The notes: generated by a model not told the origin, from the letters alone. Shown: positions 9,506 through 18,371, numbered from the stretch's first letter. The stretch: DNA of 64,000 nucleotides from Marinobacter sp. SS13-12 (GCF_030227115.1 NZ_JASSUA010000001.1:372001-436000), one strand, 5' to 3'. Program-made: numbers and translations.

Positions 9506-12148
9506 GGCTTCAATCAGGTGTCGCAGCTCCGGAATGCAGGAGCCGCAGTTGGTCCCGCAGCGAAGCTGTTCTCCCAGCGCTGCCACGGATCCAACACCGC
9601 CGGCAATGGCGGCTCCGATCTGGTGTTCACCCACCTGAAAACAACTGCAGATAATGGCTCCCGGGTCTTCCACATCCACATCCCGGGCCGCCAACAGGGC
9701 TCGCCGGCTGGATTCCGACAGCGTCGGCTCGGAAAAACAGTCATCCAGCCAGCCTGCGTCGGGAATTCTGGCGGGGTCCTTATCCACCATCAACACGGCC
9801 TCCAGCTGGCCATTGACGATACGGGCTGCACGGAAGCACCCCTGTGCCGGGTCGGACATAACCACATGGGCCGTCCCGCCAAGCCAGTCATGCATCGCAT
9901 CCAGCCACTTGATGGGCTGGCGGCCGGCAATCCACCAACTTTCACAGTGGTTCAACGGTACATGACACCAGTAATCCGACGTCCAGCGCCGGGGGCGTTC
10001 ACATCGAACCAGTAGCCGCCCGTGCCAGCGGGCACGGAATGGCGTTATGGCAGCGCGACCGTGTTTTGCTTCGGGCTGGCCGGAGACGGGATCCGTTACC
10101 GGTTCAGTCAACACGGTAGCCACGCCGCTGGAGGCAAACTGGCGGTTCCAGTGGATGGGAATGAAGACTTCCCCCGGTCGCTGCCCACCACTCTGACGCA
10201 CACGCCCCACGAATTGCTCATTGTTCAGGGTCAGCCGTGCAAGATGGCCTTCCACCAGGTTCAGCCTGGCCATGTCGTGATGATGAATTTCAACAAATGG
10301 CTCTGAACGGTGAGCTAGTAATCGCGGTGCATTGGCGGTTCGGGTCATGGTGTGCCACTGGTCCCGGATACGACCGGTATTGACCACCATGGGGTAGTCG
10401 TCACAGATTTTCTGTTCGGGCAGTACGGTGTTGATGGCAATGAAGCGGGCGCGATGGTTGTCGGTAACAAAACGACCGTCCGCAAAAAGCCGTGTCGAGT
10501 CGGTGGCACCAGAGCCCGCCAGTACGGGCCATTGCACCGGCTCCAGAGCGTCGTAGTCATTGTCAGTCAGGCCTACCAGGCCGGCGAGATTGAGGATGCG
10601 CTCGCCACGGTTTTCATGGGCCGACAGGGCGGCGTGTTCACGGAATATGTCAGCAGGCTTGCCGTAATCAAAGGCACCTCCGAAGCCCAGCTTTCCCGCC
10701 ACCGCGCTGATTATCCACCAGTCCGGTTTCACCTCGGCTGGCAGGGGCAGGAAGCGTCGCTGGCGGGAAATCCGCCGTTCCGAGTTGGTTACCGTGCCGT
10801 CTTTCTCACCCCAGCCTGCGGCAGGAAGCAGGATGTCCGCCAGGGCGGTGGTATCGGTATGAGCCACGCAATCAGACACAATCACCGTCGGACAACGTGC
10901 CAGAGCGACCCGGACCCGTGCAGAATCCGGCAGGCTGACCGCCGGATTGGTGCCCATGATCCAGATCACCCGGATATCGCCCCGGTGAACCGCTTCAAAC
11001 ATGTCCACGGCCTTCAGGCCAGGACCATCAGCCACCTGGTTGGTTCCCCAGAACTCTGCCACCCGCGATCTTGCCCCGGGGCTGTCGTAATCCATGTGGG
11101 CCGCCAGTGTGTTGGCCAGACCGCCCACCTCCCGGCCACCCATGGCGTTGGGTTGGCCAGTCAGCGAAAAGGGCCCGGCACCAGGCTTGCCAACACGGCC
11201 GGTGGCCAGGTGGCAGTTGATGATGGCATTGCCCTTGTCGGTGCCGGCGACGGACTGGTTAACCCCCTGGGAGAAGCCGGTGACCGTGCGTGGCGTCGAT
11301 GCAAACCAGCGATAGAAGGTTTCCACATCTTCCGGCGACAGGTCACACTGCTCGGCCACTGACCCGACATCCGGGGCTGCAGCCCGCGCGCTCACCAGAG
11401 CTTCATCGAATGCCTGGCAATGGGCATCAATATAGGGCTCGTCCAGCCCACCCTGATCAGACAGCCAGCTCAGTAAGCCGTTAAACAATACCGTGTCAGT
11501 ACCGGGGCGCAGGGCCAGGTGCAGGTCCGCCAGCTCGCTGGTTGCGGTGCGACGGGGGTCGATGACCACTACCCGGCGCCCCTCCCGGGCCGCGGCTTTC
11601 ATGCGTTGGTATAGCACCGGGTGTGCCCAGGCCGCATTACTGCCCGCCAGCACCAGCAGATCCGCCAGCTCCAGGTCTTCATAACAGCCGGGCACCACAT
11701 CGGCACCAAACGCCCGCTTGTGGGCCGCAACCGCAGACGACATGCAAAGCCGGGAGTTGGTGTCTACATTGGCCGTGCGCAGAAAGCCCTTGGCCAGTTT
11801 ATTGGCCACGTAATAGTCTTCCGTCAACAACTGGCCCGACAGGTAGAAGGCCACAGACTGCGGCCCGTAAGTTTCAATGCTGTTGCGGATAGCGCCCGCC
11901 ACTTCGTCAAGCGCATGGTTCCAGTCAGACTTCCGCCCCCTGACCAGCGGATACAGCAATCGCCCTTCCTGCCCGGTGGTCTCGTGCAGGCTGGCACCCT
12001 TGACGCACAAGCGCCCATAGTTCGCGGGATGGTTGGCGTCTCCGGCTACCGGCTTGCGGGCGTCAGGGTTTGCCATAACGCCACACCCGACCCCGCAATA
12101 GGGGCAGGTGGTGTGAACAGATGGGTTGCTGGCTTTCTGCGAATCCAC
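9485..12148 (-). CDS. nasA: Assimilatory nitrate reductase catalytic subunit
   Basis: Cytoplasmic molybdopterin enzyme that reduces nitrate to nitrite for nitrogen assimilation. 887 residues: an N-terminal [4Fe-4S] site (Cys15, Cys18, Cys22, Cys48), a central molybdopterin oxidoreductase domain, a dinucleotide-binding domain (about 600-710), and a C-terminal BFD-like [2Fe-2S] domain (Cys834, Cys836, Cys868, Cys871) that takes electrons from a reductase. That reductase is probably the FAD protein at 18437. It is transcribed away from nasTS. Its leader carries two tandem sigma-54-like promoters and an intrinsic terminator just before the ribosome-binding site, so expression depends on antitermination. 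Confidence 0.93.
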   Translation of the reverse strand: MDSQKASNPSVHTTCPYCGVGCGVMANPDARKPVAGDANHPANYGRLCVKGASLHETTGQEGRLLYPLVRGRKSDWNHALDEVAGAIRNSIETYGPQSVAFYLSGQLLTEDYYVANKLAKGFLRTANVDTNSRLCMSSAVAAHKRAFGADVVPGCYEDLELADLLVLAGSNAAWAHPVLYQRMKAAAREGRRVVVIDPRRTATSELADLHLALRPGTDTVLFNGLLSWLSDQGGLDEPYIDAHCQAFDEALVSARAAAPDVGSVAEQCDLSPEDVETFYRWFASTPRTVTGFSQGVNQSVAGTDKGNAIINCHLATGRVGKPGAGPFSLTGQPNAMGGREVGGLANTLAAHMDYDSPGARSRVAEFWGTNQVADGPGLKAVDMFEAVHRGDIRVIWIMGTNPAVSLPDSARVRVALARCPTVIVSDCVAHTDTTALADILLPAAGWGEKDGTVTNSERRISRQRRFLPLPAEVKPDWWIISAVAGKLGFGGAFDYGKPADIFREHAALSAHENRGERILNLAGLVGLTDNDYDALEPVQWPVLAGSGATDSTRLFADGRFVTDNHRARFIAINTVLPEQKICDDYPMVVNTGRIRDQWHTMTRTANAPRLLAHRSEPFVEIHHHDMARLNLVEGHLARLTLNNEQFVGRVRQSGGQRPGEVFIPIHWNRQFASSGVATVLTEPVTDPVSGQPEAKHGRAAITPFRARWHGRLLVRCERPRRWTSDYWCHVPLNHCESWWIAGRQPIKWLDAMHDWLGGTAHVVMSDPAQGCFRAARIVNGQLEAVLMVDKDPARIPDAGWLDDCFSEPTLSESSRRALLAARDVDVEDPGAIICSCFQVGEHQIGAAIAGGVGSVAALGEQLRCGTNCGSCIPELRHLIEASVGESA

Positions 12149-12175
12149 GATATCTCCTGAGCATCACTAACACAC

Positions 12176-12227
12176 AAAAAAGCCCGCGATGCCCGATCTG
12201 TTGCGGAACAGACTGGGCATGCGGGCT
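12176..12227 (-). terminator. Leader terminator of nasA (antitermination target)
   Basis: Read on the minus strand, a long hairpin (AGCCCGC, then a bulge and ATGCCC, then TCTGTT, each with its complement, around a 4-base loop) is followed by a run of T and then the nasA ribosome-binding site. Upstream in the transcript is a second strong hairpin, with stem CACCGGGC/GCCCGGTG at 12245-12269. A terminator placed before the gene it precedes is the classic target of NasT-type ANTAR antiterminators. Confidence 0.8.
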
Positions 12228-12293
12228 TCTTTGCCACAATTAAGCACCGGGCCTGCATCTTGCCCGGTGTTTTCACGAGGTGTTCTCGCTTAT

Positions 12294-12325
12294 TTGCAAT
12301 TCCAGGGCCTTGCAATTCCAGGGCC
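12294..12325. repeat. Perfect 16-bp tandem duplication
   Basis: TTGCAATTCCAGGGCC occurs twice with no spacer (12294-12309 and 12310-12325). On the minus strand each unit reads as a sigma-54 -24/-12 element. Confidence 0.95.
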
Positions 12326-12326
12326 A
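12295..12326 (-). promoter_or_regulatory. Tandem sigma-54-like promoters of nasA
   Basis: On the minus strand the upstream copy (12326-12311) reads TGGCCCTGGAATTGCA and the downstream copy (12310-12295) reads AGGCCCTGGAATTGCA. Both have the GG-N10-GC spacing and a perfect TTGCA -12 element. Transcripts would begin near 12284-12300 and pass through the leader hairpins before nasA. Confidence 0.65.
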
Positions 12327-12515
12327 TCATCGGCAGAACGTATCGCCGACAGCACTTCCGCCCCTGTGAGCGGGGGATTTACCGGGCAATCCGGACTCAA
12401 AACAGTGCAAAACCGCAGGAAATGCCCAACGACCGCGCAGGTTTTCATCCGTGAAGGACTGAAAAAGAATGGTGAATTCGGCTGACGTCCCGATAACAAG
12501 GGCCCTCCAACACCC

Positions 12516-12531
12516 TGGCAGATTTATTGCT
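12516..12531 (+). promoter_or_regulatory. Putative sigma-54 promoter of nasTS
   Basis: TGGCAGATTTATTGCT keeps TGGCA of the -24 element and a perfect TTGCT -12 element at the correct spacing, 83 bp before the nasT start codon. Confidence 0.65.
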
Positions 12532-12613
12532 TTCACCTCTGTACGAGGCAGAAAACGCTTTGCCGAATGATTAGCCATTCGCAGTCAACGACTGTTCAGT
12601 TAAGGAAACCACC

Positions 12614-13240
12614 ATGAATTCGCCAGAACCCCTTCGCATCCTTCTGATCGACAAGGACCCCGAACGGGCAAGCCAGGTTTGTGCCGCACTCAGGCACGAG
12701 GGCCATGAGGTAATCCGCCAGCGCCCGGATGCCACTGGCCTGACTGCAGCGGTGGCCCGTGACCAGCCGGACATGGTGATCATTGATATGGACTCGCCAG
12801 ACCGGGACACCCTGGAAAACATGAGCACCCTCAATGCCCACGCACCCAGGCCCATCGTCTTTTTTGCCGACCAGCCTGGCGACCGTGCCACCATTCATGC
12901 AGCAGTAAAGGCAGGCGTCAGCGCCTACGTTGTGGACGGCATACAGCCGGAACGGGTTCGCTCGATTATTGATTCGGCGGTTGCTCAGTTCGAGTCCTTT
13001 CAGGCGTTGCGGACCGAGTTAGAGGAAACCCGCTCGGCACTGGAAGATCGCAAGACGATCGAGAAGGCCAAGGGCATGATCATGCGGCATGAGCGCTGTG
13101 ACGAGGAAACGGCCTATCGCATGCTGCGCAGTTCCGCCATGGAGCACAGCGAACGCCTGGCGGTTATGGCGCGCCGCGTTATTACCCTGATCGAAAGCCG
13201 CAGCCAGAAATCGGGCAGACCAATCCAGAAAGCCTCGTAA
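12614..13240 (+). CDS. nasT: NasT-like ANTAR antitermination response regulator
   Basis: 208 residues. The N-terminal receiver-like domain (about 1-125) has the usual acidic residues (IDKDPER near the start, VIIDMDSPD near residue 58). A coiled linker (about 130-150) leads to a C-terminal ANTAR RNA-binding domain (about 150-205) with KAKGMIMRHERCDEETAYRMLR. In known NasST systems NasS binds and inhibits NasT; nitrate frees NasT, which then binds leader RNA and prevents termination. The next gene is nasS, 20 bp downstream. The three leader terminators in this window (before nasA, nrtA and the nirB operon) are its likely targets. Confidence 0.9.
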   Translation: MNSPEPLRILLIDKDPERASQVCAALRHEGHEVIRQRPDATGLTAAVARDQPDMVIIDMDSPDRDTLENMSTLNAHAPRPIVFFADQPGDRATIHAAVKAGVSAYVVDGIQPERVRSIIDSAVAQFESFQALRTELEETRSALEDRKTIEKAKGMIMRHERCDEETAYRMLRSSAMEHSERLAVMARRVITLIESRSQKSGRPIQKAS

Positions 13241-13260
13241 CTGCCCCGGACGGAGTCGCA

Positions 13261-14517
13261 ATGGTTCACCCCACCCCGCTTCACAGACACCCCGGATTCC
13301 ATGTCCGGCTTGGCTTTGTGCCACTGCTGGACAGCGCTCCACTGATTGTGGCCCGCGAACTGGGTCTGTTTGATGCTGAGGGGCTCGACGTAGAACTGGT
13401 GCGGGAGGGCTCCTGGGCTTCTCTGCGGGACAAGGTCACCTTCGGGCTTATCGATGGCGGCCACATGCTGGCACCCATGCCGCTGAGCATGTCCCTGGCT
13501 ATTGACCGGCCGAAAGTACCGGTCGTGGTGGGCATGGTGCTGAGCCGCAATGGCAATGGCATCACCCTGGGTAACAGACTGTTTGGCGAGCTGCAGCGCT
13601 CGGCAACGAATCTGGACAATCCCATCGCCACTGCTCGCGAACTGATCAGCCTGGCAAGACACAGAGGGGAACCAATACGCCTGGCCTCTGTCGCTCCCTG
13701 GTCCAGCCACGACCTCCAGCTTCGTGACTGGCTGGCATCCGCCGGCCCGGATGCGGAACATCATATCCAGATTATCCCGGTGTCCCCGATTCAGATGGTC
13801 GATGCCTTCCGCTCGAATGCCATTGAAGGCTGTTGCGTTGGCGAACCCTGGAACAGCCTGCTTGAGTACGAAAATCTGGGGCGCATCCTTCATTCCGGCC
13901 ACCAGATATGGCAGAACGCGCCGGAAAAAGTCCTGGGCATGCGGGCAGACTGGATGTCGCAGCACGGCGTGATGTACCGACACCTGGTGCGCGCCCTGCT
14001 CGCTGGCTGCCGGTGGCTGGACAACCGCCACAATCATCGCCTGCTGCGTGAGATTCTGGCGAAACCGGAATACCTCGGCGAGCAGATCAACGTACTGGAT
14101 GACCATCCCTACAGCCTGTTCCATCCACGGCTGGAACAACACTTCTTCCGTCATTCCGCCAACTTTCCCTGGCTCTCCCAGGCGCACTGGCTGGCCTCAC
14201 GGCTGACACTCCGGGGACAACTGGGCCCCGTCAGCGGTGCCATGGTGCGCCAGGTAATCCGGCCTGACCTGTTCCGGGATGCTGCGGCCTCCATGGGTAT
14301 AGACACGCCGGTTATCGACAGCAAGATGGAGGGGCGACACCAGCTGCCGTTTACTCTGTCGGGGCGTTACGGCCCCGTTGCCGTGGCCAGTGACAGACTA
14401 CTGGGAGAACGGCTTCACGACTGGAGGGCGGACAACCAGGACCATACCAGCCCGCCCAACAATGAGGCGCTGCGCACTAAAACGGCCACCAGAACCGGGC
14501 CGGAACAGGGAAACTGA
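13261..14517 (+). CDS. nasS: NasS-like cytoplasmic nitrate/nitrite sensor
   Basis: 418 residues of the NrtA/CmpA nitrate-binding fold but with no signal peptide, which distinguishes the cytoplasmic sensor NasS from the transport protein. The family landmarks LGFVPLLDSAPLIVARELGLF, DGGHMLAPMP, CCVGEPWN and PEKVLGMRADW are present and parallel those of the nrtA product downstream. It partners NasT (stop-to-start gap 20 bp) and releases it on binding nitrate or nitrite. The C-terminal 60 residues are less conserved. Confidence 0.88.
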   Translation: MVHPTPLHRHPGFHVRLGFVPLLDSAPLIVARELGLFDAEGLDVELVREGSWASLRDKVTFGLIDGGHMLAPMPLSMSLAIDRPKVPVVVGMVLSRNGNGITLGNRLFGELQRSATNLDNPIATARELISLARHRGEPIRLASVAPWSSHDLQLRDWLASAGPDAEHHIQIIPVSPIQMVDAFRSNAIEGCCVGEPWNSLLEYENLGRILHSGHQIWQNAPEKVLGMRADWMSQHGVMYRHLVRALLAGCRWLDNRHNHRLLREILAKPEYLGEQINVLDDHPYSLFHPRLEQHFFRHSANFPWLSQAHWLASRLTLRGQLGPVSGAMVRQVIRPDLFRDAAASMGIDTPVIDSKMEGRHQLPFTLSGRYGPVAVASDRLLGERLHDWRADNQDHTSPPNNEALRTKTATRTGPEQGN

Positions 14518-14563
14518 AACCGGAAGTCTGTATAAATCTATAAATTTCAACGTATTGGAGAAC

Positions 14564-14579
14564 TGGCACGACGTCTGCT
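14564..14579 (+). promoter_or_regulatory. Sigma-54 promoter of nrtA operon
   Basis: TGGCACGACGTCTGCT has a perfect -24 TGGCACG and a one-base mismatch at -12 (CTGC for TTGC), with exact GG-N10-GC spacing. An AT-rich stretch with an IHF-like sequence (14545-14557) lies just upstream. Transcription would start near 14590, leaving a leader of about 130 nt. Confidence 0.75.
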
Positions 14580-14605
14580 TAATAGACTACAGACGATCTT
14601 GCATC

Positions 14606-14628
14606 CACTGCACGGTTAATCGGCAGTG
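14606..14628 (+). promoter_or_regulatory. Leader hairpin of nrtA, candidate NasT binding site
   Basis: Stem CACTGC/GCAGTG with an 11-base loop beginning ACGG. It lies between the expected transcription start and the leader terminator. ANTAR proteins recognise paired hairpins whose loops have A at position 1 and G at position 4. This loop fits that at its start but is not a clean six-base loop, and I see no convincing second hairpin. Confidence 0.45.
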
Positions 14629-14657
14629 AGAGAAACTGAAAATCATCAGGCATTGGC

Positions 14658-14693
14658 GCCTGCGCTCCGGAAACGGAGGGCAGGCTTTTTTTT
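14658..14693 (+). terminator. Leader terminator upstream of nrtA
   Basis: Stem GCCTGC, mismatch, CTCCG pairing with CGGAG, mismatch, GCAGGC around a GAAA loop, followed by eight T. It ends 26 bp before the nrtA start codon, so it must be read through for nrtABD expression. Confidence 0.88.
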
Positions 14694-14719
14694 GCCTGAA
14701 ATAACACCGGGAGAGCACC

Positions 14720-16075
14720 ATGCAACTGAAAACACTGGCAGCCACATTATTGATCCTGACAGGAACCGGCACGGCACAGGCCGAAATCGGCCCTGCGGAG
14801 AAGCCGGACCTGAGGCTCGGTTTCATCAAACTGACCGACATGGCGCCACTGGCCATCGCCTGGGAGCAAGGTTTCTTTATGGATGAGGGCCTGTTTGTGG
14901 AACTGGAAGCCCAGGCCAACTGGAAAGTGCTGCTGGACGGCGTGGTGACCGGCACTCTCGACGGCGCCCACATGCTCGCCGGCCAGCCATTGGGGGCCAC
15001 CATCGGCTACGGCACCCAGGCAGACATCATCACCGCGTTCAGCATGGATCTGAACGGCAACGGAATCACCGTCTCTGACGACGTCTGGGAACAGATGACC
15101 CCACACATCGACAAGAATGAACAAGGTAAGCCCGTCCACCCCATCGGTGCTGCCGCCCTGAAACCGGTAATCGAACAGTACCGTGACGAGGGTGAACGCT
15201 TTCGCATGGGGATGGTGTTCCCGGTCTCCACCCACAATTACGAGTTGCGTTACTGGCTGGCGGCCGGCGGCCTGAACCCGGGTTTCTATGCCCCGCAACG
15301 GGGTGACACCAGCGGCAACATAGGCGCCGATGTGCACCTGTCCGTCACCCCGCCACCGCAAATGCCGGCCACTATGGAGGCCGGCACCATCCAGGGCTAT
15401 TGCGTGGGCGAACCCTGGAACCAGCAAGCGGTTTTCAAGGGCATCGGAGTGCCAGTCATCACGGATTACGAGATCTGGCCCAATAACCCGGAGAAGGTGT
15501 TCGGGGTTACGGAAGCCTGGGCCGAAGAGAACCCCAACACCCACCTTCGACTGCTGCGGGCATTGATTCGTGCTGCCCACTGGCTGGACGAGAACGACAA
15601 CGCCAACCGCGAGGAAGCAGTGAAAATCCTGTCCCGCTCCAGCTACGTTGGCGCTGACGAGGAAGTGATTGCCAACTCCATGACCGGCACCTTCGAGTAC
15701 GAGAAAGGCGATGTGCGGAAAGTACCTGACTTCAATGTCTTCTTCCGCTATTACGCCACCTACCCCTACCCCTCCGATGCCATCTGGTACCTGAGCCAGA
15801 TGCGCCGCTGGGGCCAGATCCCGGAGCCGAAATCCGACGACTGGTACATGGAAACGGCCGCCAGGGTCTACCGCGCCGACATCTACAAGGAAGCCGCCCG
15901 CTCGCTGATTGAAGATGGCACCCTGAGTGCCGACGACTTTCCTGACCTGGACGGCGAAAACTTCACCCGCCCACACCAGGGTGAGCTGATCGACGGCGTG
16001 GCCTTCACTCCGAGGGAGCCTAACGCCTACATCGACAGTTTCGAGATTGGCCTCAAAGGCTCGCAAACCCCTTAA
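14720..16075 (+). CDS. nrtA: Nitrate ABC transporter substrate-binding protein
   Basis: Periplasmic nitrate/nitrite-binding protein of the NrtA/CmpA family, 451 residues. The signal peptide (about 1-21) ends AQA-E. The mature protein carries [41 protein letters not shown] and [12 protein letters not shown], the same landmarks as nasS upstream. The two probably share ancestry, one exported and one cytoplasmic. It is the first gene of the transporter operon nrtA-nrtB-nrtD, behind a sigma-54 promoter and a leader terminator. The start has GGGAGAGC upstream. Confidence 0.92.
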   Translation: MQLKTLAATLLILTGTGTAQAEIGPAEKPDLRLGFIKLTDMAPLAIAWEQGFFMDEGLFVELEAQANWKVLLDGVVTGTLDGAHMLAGQPLGATIGYGTQADIITAFSMDLNGNGITVSDDVWEQMTPHIDKNEQGKPVHPIGAAALKPVIEQYRDEGERFRMGMVFPVSTHNYELRYWLAAGGLNPGFYAPQRGDTSGNIGADVHLSVTPPPQMPATMEAGTIQGYCVGEPWNQQAVFKGIGVPVITDYEIWPNNPEKVFGVTEAWAEENPNTHLRLLRALIRAAHWLDENDNANREEAVKILSRSSYVGADEEVIANSMTGTFEYEKGDVRKVPDFNVFFRYYATYPYPSDAIWYLSQMRRWGQIPEPKSDDWYMETAARVYRADIYKEAARSLIEDGTLSADDFPDLDGENFTRPHQGELIDGVAFTPREPNAYIDSFEIGLKGSQTP

Positions 16076-16099
16076 GCATTGAGTGTCAGGAGACATCAC

Positions 16100-17095
16100 A
16101 TGACCACGCTCAGCCAGACCGACTCGTTATCACAAGGCCAACGATGGCTTCGTGCGCTGACTGAAAAACTGTCCGGCCAGAACCTGGCCGAAACCGGCCG
16201 CCAGCTGCTGCTGCCGGCCATCGGTATCGCGCTGTTCCTGGGTTTCTGGCACCTCGCCGCACCCCAGGTGCAGACTTCCCTGGGTGCATTTCCGGGCCCG
16301 GCCCAGGTACTGGAGCAAACCGGTCAGCTCTGGCAGGAACACAGCAACCAGCGGGACCGGGCCGCCCAGTTCGTCACCATGCAGGAACAACGCAATGAAC
16401 GCATCCTGGCGGAGAACCCGGACGCGGAAGTAAAGATCCGCGACTACCCCGGTGCGCCAACGTTTATCGACCAGGTCGTCACCAGCCTGGGTACCGTACT
16501 GGCCGGTTTTGTTCTGGCCACCATCATCGCCGTACCACTTGGTGTCATCATCGGCCTGAACCGCCACTTCTCAGCGGCCGTGAACCCGCTGATCCAGATC
16601 TTCAAACCGGTATCACCGCTGGCCTGGCTGCCACTGGTCACCATGGTGGTCTCGGCCACCTACGTCAGCGACGACCCGATGTTCGAGAAGTCGTTCCTGA
16701 CCTCGATGATCACCGTCACTTTGTGCAGCCTCTGGCCCACGTTGATCAACACCAGTGTGGGTGTTTCAGCAGTCAATCCGGATCTGCTGAACGTGTCCAA
16801 AGTGCTGCAACTGTCTTTCTGGACCCATGTCCGAAAAGTGGTGCTGCCATCTTCGGTCCCCATGATCTTTACTGGTCTGAGGGTGTCTCTCGGTATTGCC
16901 TGGATGGTCCTTATCGCCGCCGAAATGCTGGCCCAAAGCCCGGGACTCGGCAAATTCGTCTGGGACGAGTTCCAGAACGGCAGCAGTGAATCCCTGAGCC
17001 GCATTATGGTCGCCGTTCTCGCTATCGGCTTTATCGGATTTTTACTGGACCGAATCATGCTACTGATTCAGAAAAAAGTAGCCTGGAACGAATAG
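16100..17095 (+). CDS. nrtB: Nitrate ABC transporter permease
   Basis: Inner-membrane channel subunit of the nitrate ABC importer, 331 residues. A first helix (about 38-55) is followed by a hydrophilic stretch of about 60 residues, then the binding-protein-dependent permease domain with about five helices. That domain includes the EAA-type motif (AAEMLAQSPGLGKFVW) that contacts the ATPase. The hydrophilic insert makes it longer than the cyanobacterial NrtB. The ATG at 16100, with AGGAGA seven bases before, is chosen over an upstream in-frame TTG. It starts 24 bp after nrtA. A large inverted repeat separates it from the ATPase gene. Confidence 0.9.
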   Translation: MTTLSQTDSLSQGQRWLRALTEKLSGQNLAETGRQLLLPAIGIALFLGFWHLAAPQVQTSLGAFPGPAQVLEQTGQLWQEHSNQRDRAAQFVTMQEQRNERILAENPDAEVKIRDYPGAPTFIDQVVTSLGTVLAGFVLATIIAVPLGVIIGLNRHFSAAVNPLIQIFKPVSPLAWLPLVTMVVSATYVSDDPMFEKSFLTSMITVTLCSLWPTLINTSVGVSAVNPDLLNVSKVLQLSFWTHVRKVVLPSSVPMIFTGLRVSLGIAWMVLIAAEMLAQSPGLGKFVWDEFQNGSSESLSRIMVAVLAIGFIGFLLDRIMLLIQKKVAWNE

Positions 17096-17106
17096 GACTC
17101 GGCATA

Positions 17107-17212
17107 GAGCTGGCAGGGAGGGTGGTCCGGGGACGTCAAAAACAGGGATGTTTTTGTCCAGCGTACAGGGACGTATTCACAGCGTGCCCCGGACCACCCT
17201 CCCTGCCAGCTC
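17107..17212. repeat. Long perfect inverted repeat between nrtB and nrtD
   Basis: Two 26-bp arms (17107-17132 and 17187-17212) are perfect reverse complements around a 54-bp centre. The centre holds two related direct units beginning ACAGGGATG (17142) and ACAGGGACG (17165). It lies inside the apparent operon and would fold into a large hairpin in the nrtBD transcript. Its centre differs from that of the five-copy family elsewhere in the window. Confidence 0.95.
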
Positions 17213-17239
17213 GTACTCCGAAACAAGAGGAGAAAGAAC

Positions 17240-18145
17240 ATGAGTAAGTCACACCTCGAATTGACCAATGTACAGATGGCCTTCGACACGCCTGGAGGGC
17301 CTTTCGTAGCACTGGAGAATATCGATCTTAAAATTCGTAAAGGCGAGTTTGTATCGCTAATCGGGCATTCCGGTTGCGGTAAATCCACTGTGCTCAATAT
17401 CGTCGCTGGGCTCTTACAGGCCACCCGTGGAGGCTGTGTGCTGGACGGGCATGAGGTGAATACGCCGGGGCCGGAGCGAGCTGTGGTGTTCCAGAATCAT
17501 TCGCTGATGCCTTGGCTGACGGTGTACGAGAACGTGGAGCTGGCCGTACAGCAGGTATTCCGTAAAACCATGACTAAGACCGAGCGACGGGACTGGATTC
17601 TGCACAATCTCAAGCTGGTCAATATGGACCACGCGCTCGACAAGCGCCCCGGTGAAATTTCCGGAGGTATGGCGCAGCGGGTGGGTATTGCCCGGGCACT
17701 GGCGATGAAGCCCAGTGTGCTGTTGATGGACGAGCCTTTCGGGGCACTGGATGCGTTGACTCGGGCCCACCTTCAGGATTCGCTGATGAAAATCCAGCAG
17801 GACCTGAACAGCACGGTGATCATGATCACCCACGACGTGGACGAAGCGGTGCTGTTGTCGGACCGGATTGTGATGATGACCAACGGACCGGCTGCCACCA
17901 TCGGCGAGGAATTGCACATTGAACTGGAGAGGCCCCGCAACCGGGTCACCCTGGCCGATCACCCCGAGTACGTGCGTTATCGGCAGGCCGTGCTGTCCTT
18001 CCTTTATGAGAAGCAGCGCTTCCCCGGCAAAGGCCAGGAAGAACAGGGAGAGGCACGCACCGAGGAGACTGCCCCGGCTCAAGCTGAAGAAACGCCGGAG
18101 GTGGAAAGCAGCCAGCCGGAAATCCCGGTTCGCCGCATCGCCTGA
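17240..18145 (+). CDS. nrtD: Nitrate ABC transporter ATP-binding protein
   Basis: ATPase of the nitrate importer, 301 residues. Walker A is GHSGCGKST (about 43-51), followed by the Q-loop (VVFQNHSLMPWLTV), the signature EISGGMAQRVGIARA, Walker B VLLMDEPFGALD and the switch His in ITHDVDEA. It lacks the substrate-binding domain fused to NrtC, so it corresponds to NrtD or to single-ATPase systems. The last 40 residues are a Glu/Ala/Pro-rich tail outside the family core. It is the last gene of the transporter operon. Confidence 0.9.
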   Translation: MSKSHLELTNVQMAFDTPGGPFVALENIDLKIRKGEFVSLIGHSGCGKSTVLNIVAGLLQATRGGCVLDGHEVNTPGPERAVVFQNHSLMPWLTVYENVELAVQQVFRKTMTKTERRDWILHNLKLVNMDHALDKRPGEISGGMAQRVGIARALAMKPSVLLMDEPFGALDALTRAHLQDSLMKIQQDLNSTVIMITHDVDEAVLLSDRIVMMTNGPAATIGEELHIELERPRNRVTLADHPEYVRYRQAVLSFLYEKQRFPGKGQEEQGEARTEETAPAQAEETPEVESSQPEIPVRRIA

Positions 18146-18183
18146 GCTCATTGGGGCATCGCGGGCTCTCGCGCCGGTTCAAA

Positions 18184-18198
18184 GCACTCATCCGGTGC
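18184..18198. promoter_or_regulatory. NtrC-type binding site upstream of the nirB operon
   Basis: The dyad GCAC-N7-GTGC (GCACTCATCCGGTGC) matches the enteric NtrC site consensus in arms and spacing. It lies about 86 bp upstream of the sigma-54 promoter at 18284, a normal enhancer distance. Confidence 0.6.
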
Positions 18199-18283
18199 AC
18201 GTCGCCCTGTCAAAGCGCATGAATTCCGTGCCAGCCTCAAAGCCTTCCGGCATAACTAGCTGTAAATACTAGAATTATTATGT

Positions 18284-18299
18284 TGGCACGGCCTTCGCT
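18284..18299 (+). promoter_or_regulatory. Sigma-54 promoter of the nitrite reductase operon
   Basis: TGGCACGGCCTTCGCT has a perfect -24 element and TCGC (one mismatch) at -12, with correct spacing. The expected start is near 18310, giving a leader of about 125 nt. Confidence 0.72.
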
Positions 18300-18323
18300 A
18301 TTACAAACATAGGGAAGAACGTC

Positions 18324-18342
18324 CCGGCCACGGATCGGCCGG
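18324..18342 (+). promoter_or_regulatory. Leader hairpin of nirB operon, candidate NasT binding site
   Basis: Perfect stem CCGGCC/GGCCGG with the 7-base loop ACGGATC. The loop opens with ACGG, as does that of the nrtA leader hairpin. A smaller hairpin (GGGA/TCCC) can form immediately upstream but competes for one or two bases. Confidence 0.45.
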
Positions 18343-18371
18343 ACCATCAGATCATTGTTGTTGGCATTGGC

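Larger units (their letters stand above)
12149..12613. other. Regulatory intergenic region between nasA and nasTS
   Basis: A 465-bp gap between divergent genes with no convincing coding sequence. From left to right it holds the nasA leader terminator (12176-12227), a strong hairpin (12245-12269), a small hairpin (12276-12288), a tandem pair of sigma-54-like promoters for nasA (12295-12326), about 190 bp where activator sites would be expected, and a sigma-54-like promoter for nasT (12516-12531). Confidence 0.8.

Noticed and set aside
12614..13240. An ordinary DNA-binding response regulator.
   Set aside because: The C-terminal domain reads as ANTAR and the gene is paired with nasS; no helix-turn-helix of the OmpR or NarL type is seen.
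14572..14595. Hairpin CGTCTG/CAGACG with an ATAGAC loop before nrtA, a good fit to an ANTAR hexaloop (A1, G4).
   Set aside because: It overlaps the -12 element of the sigma-54 promoter (14564-14579), so it would lie mostly upstream of the transcription start and not be in the RNA, unless another promoter is used.
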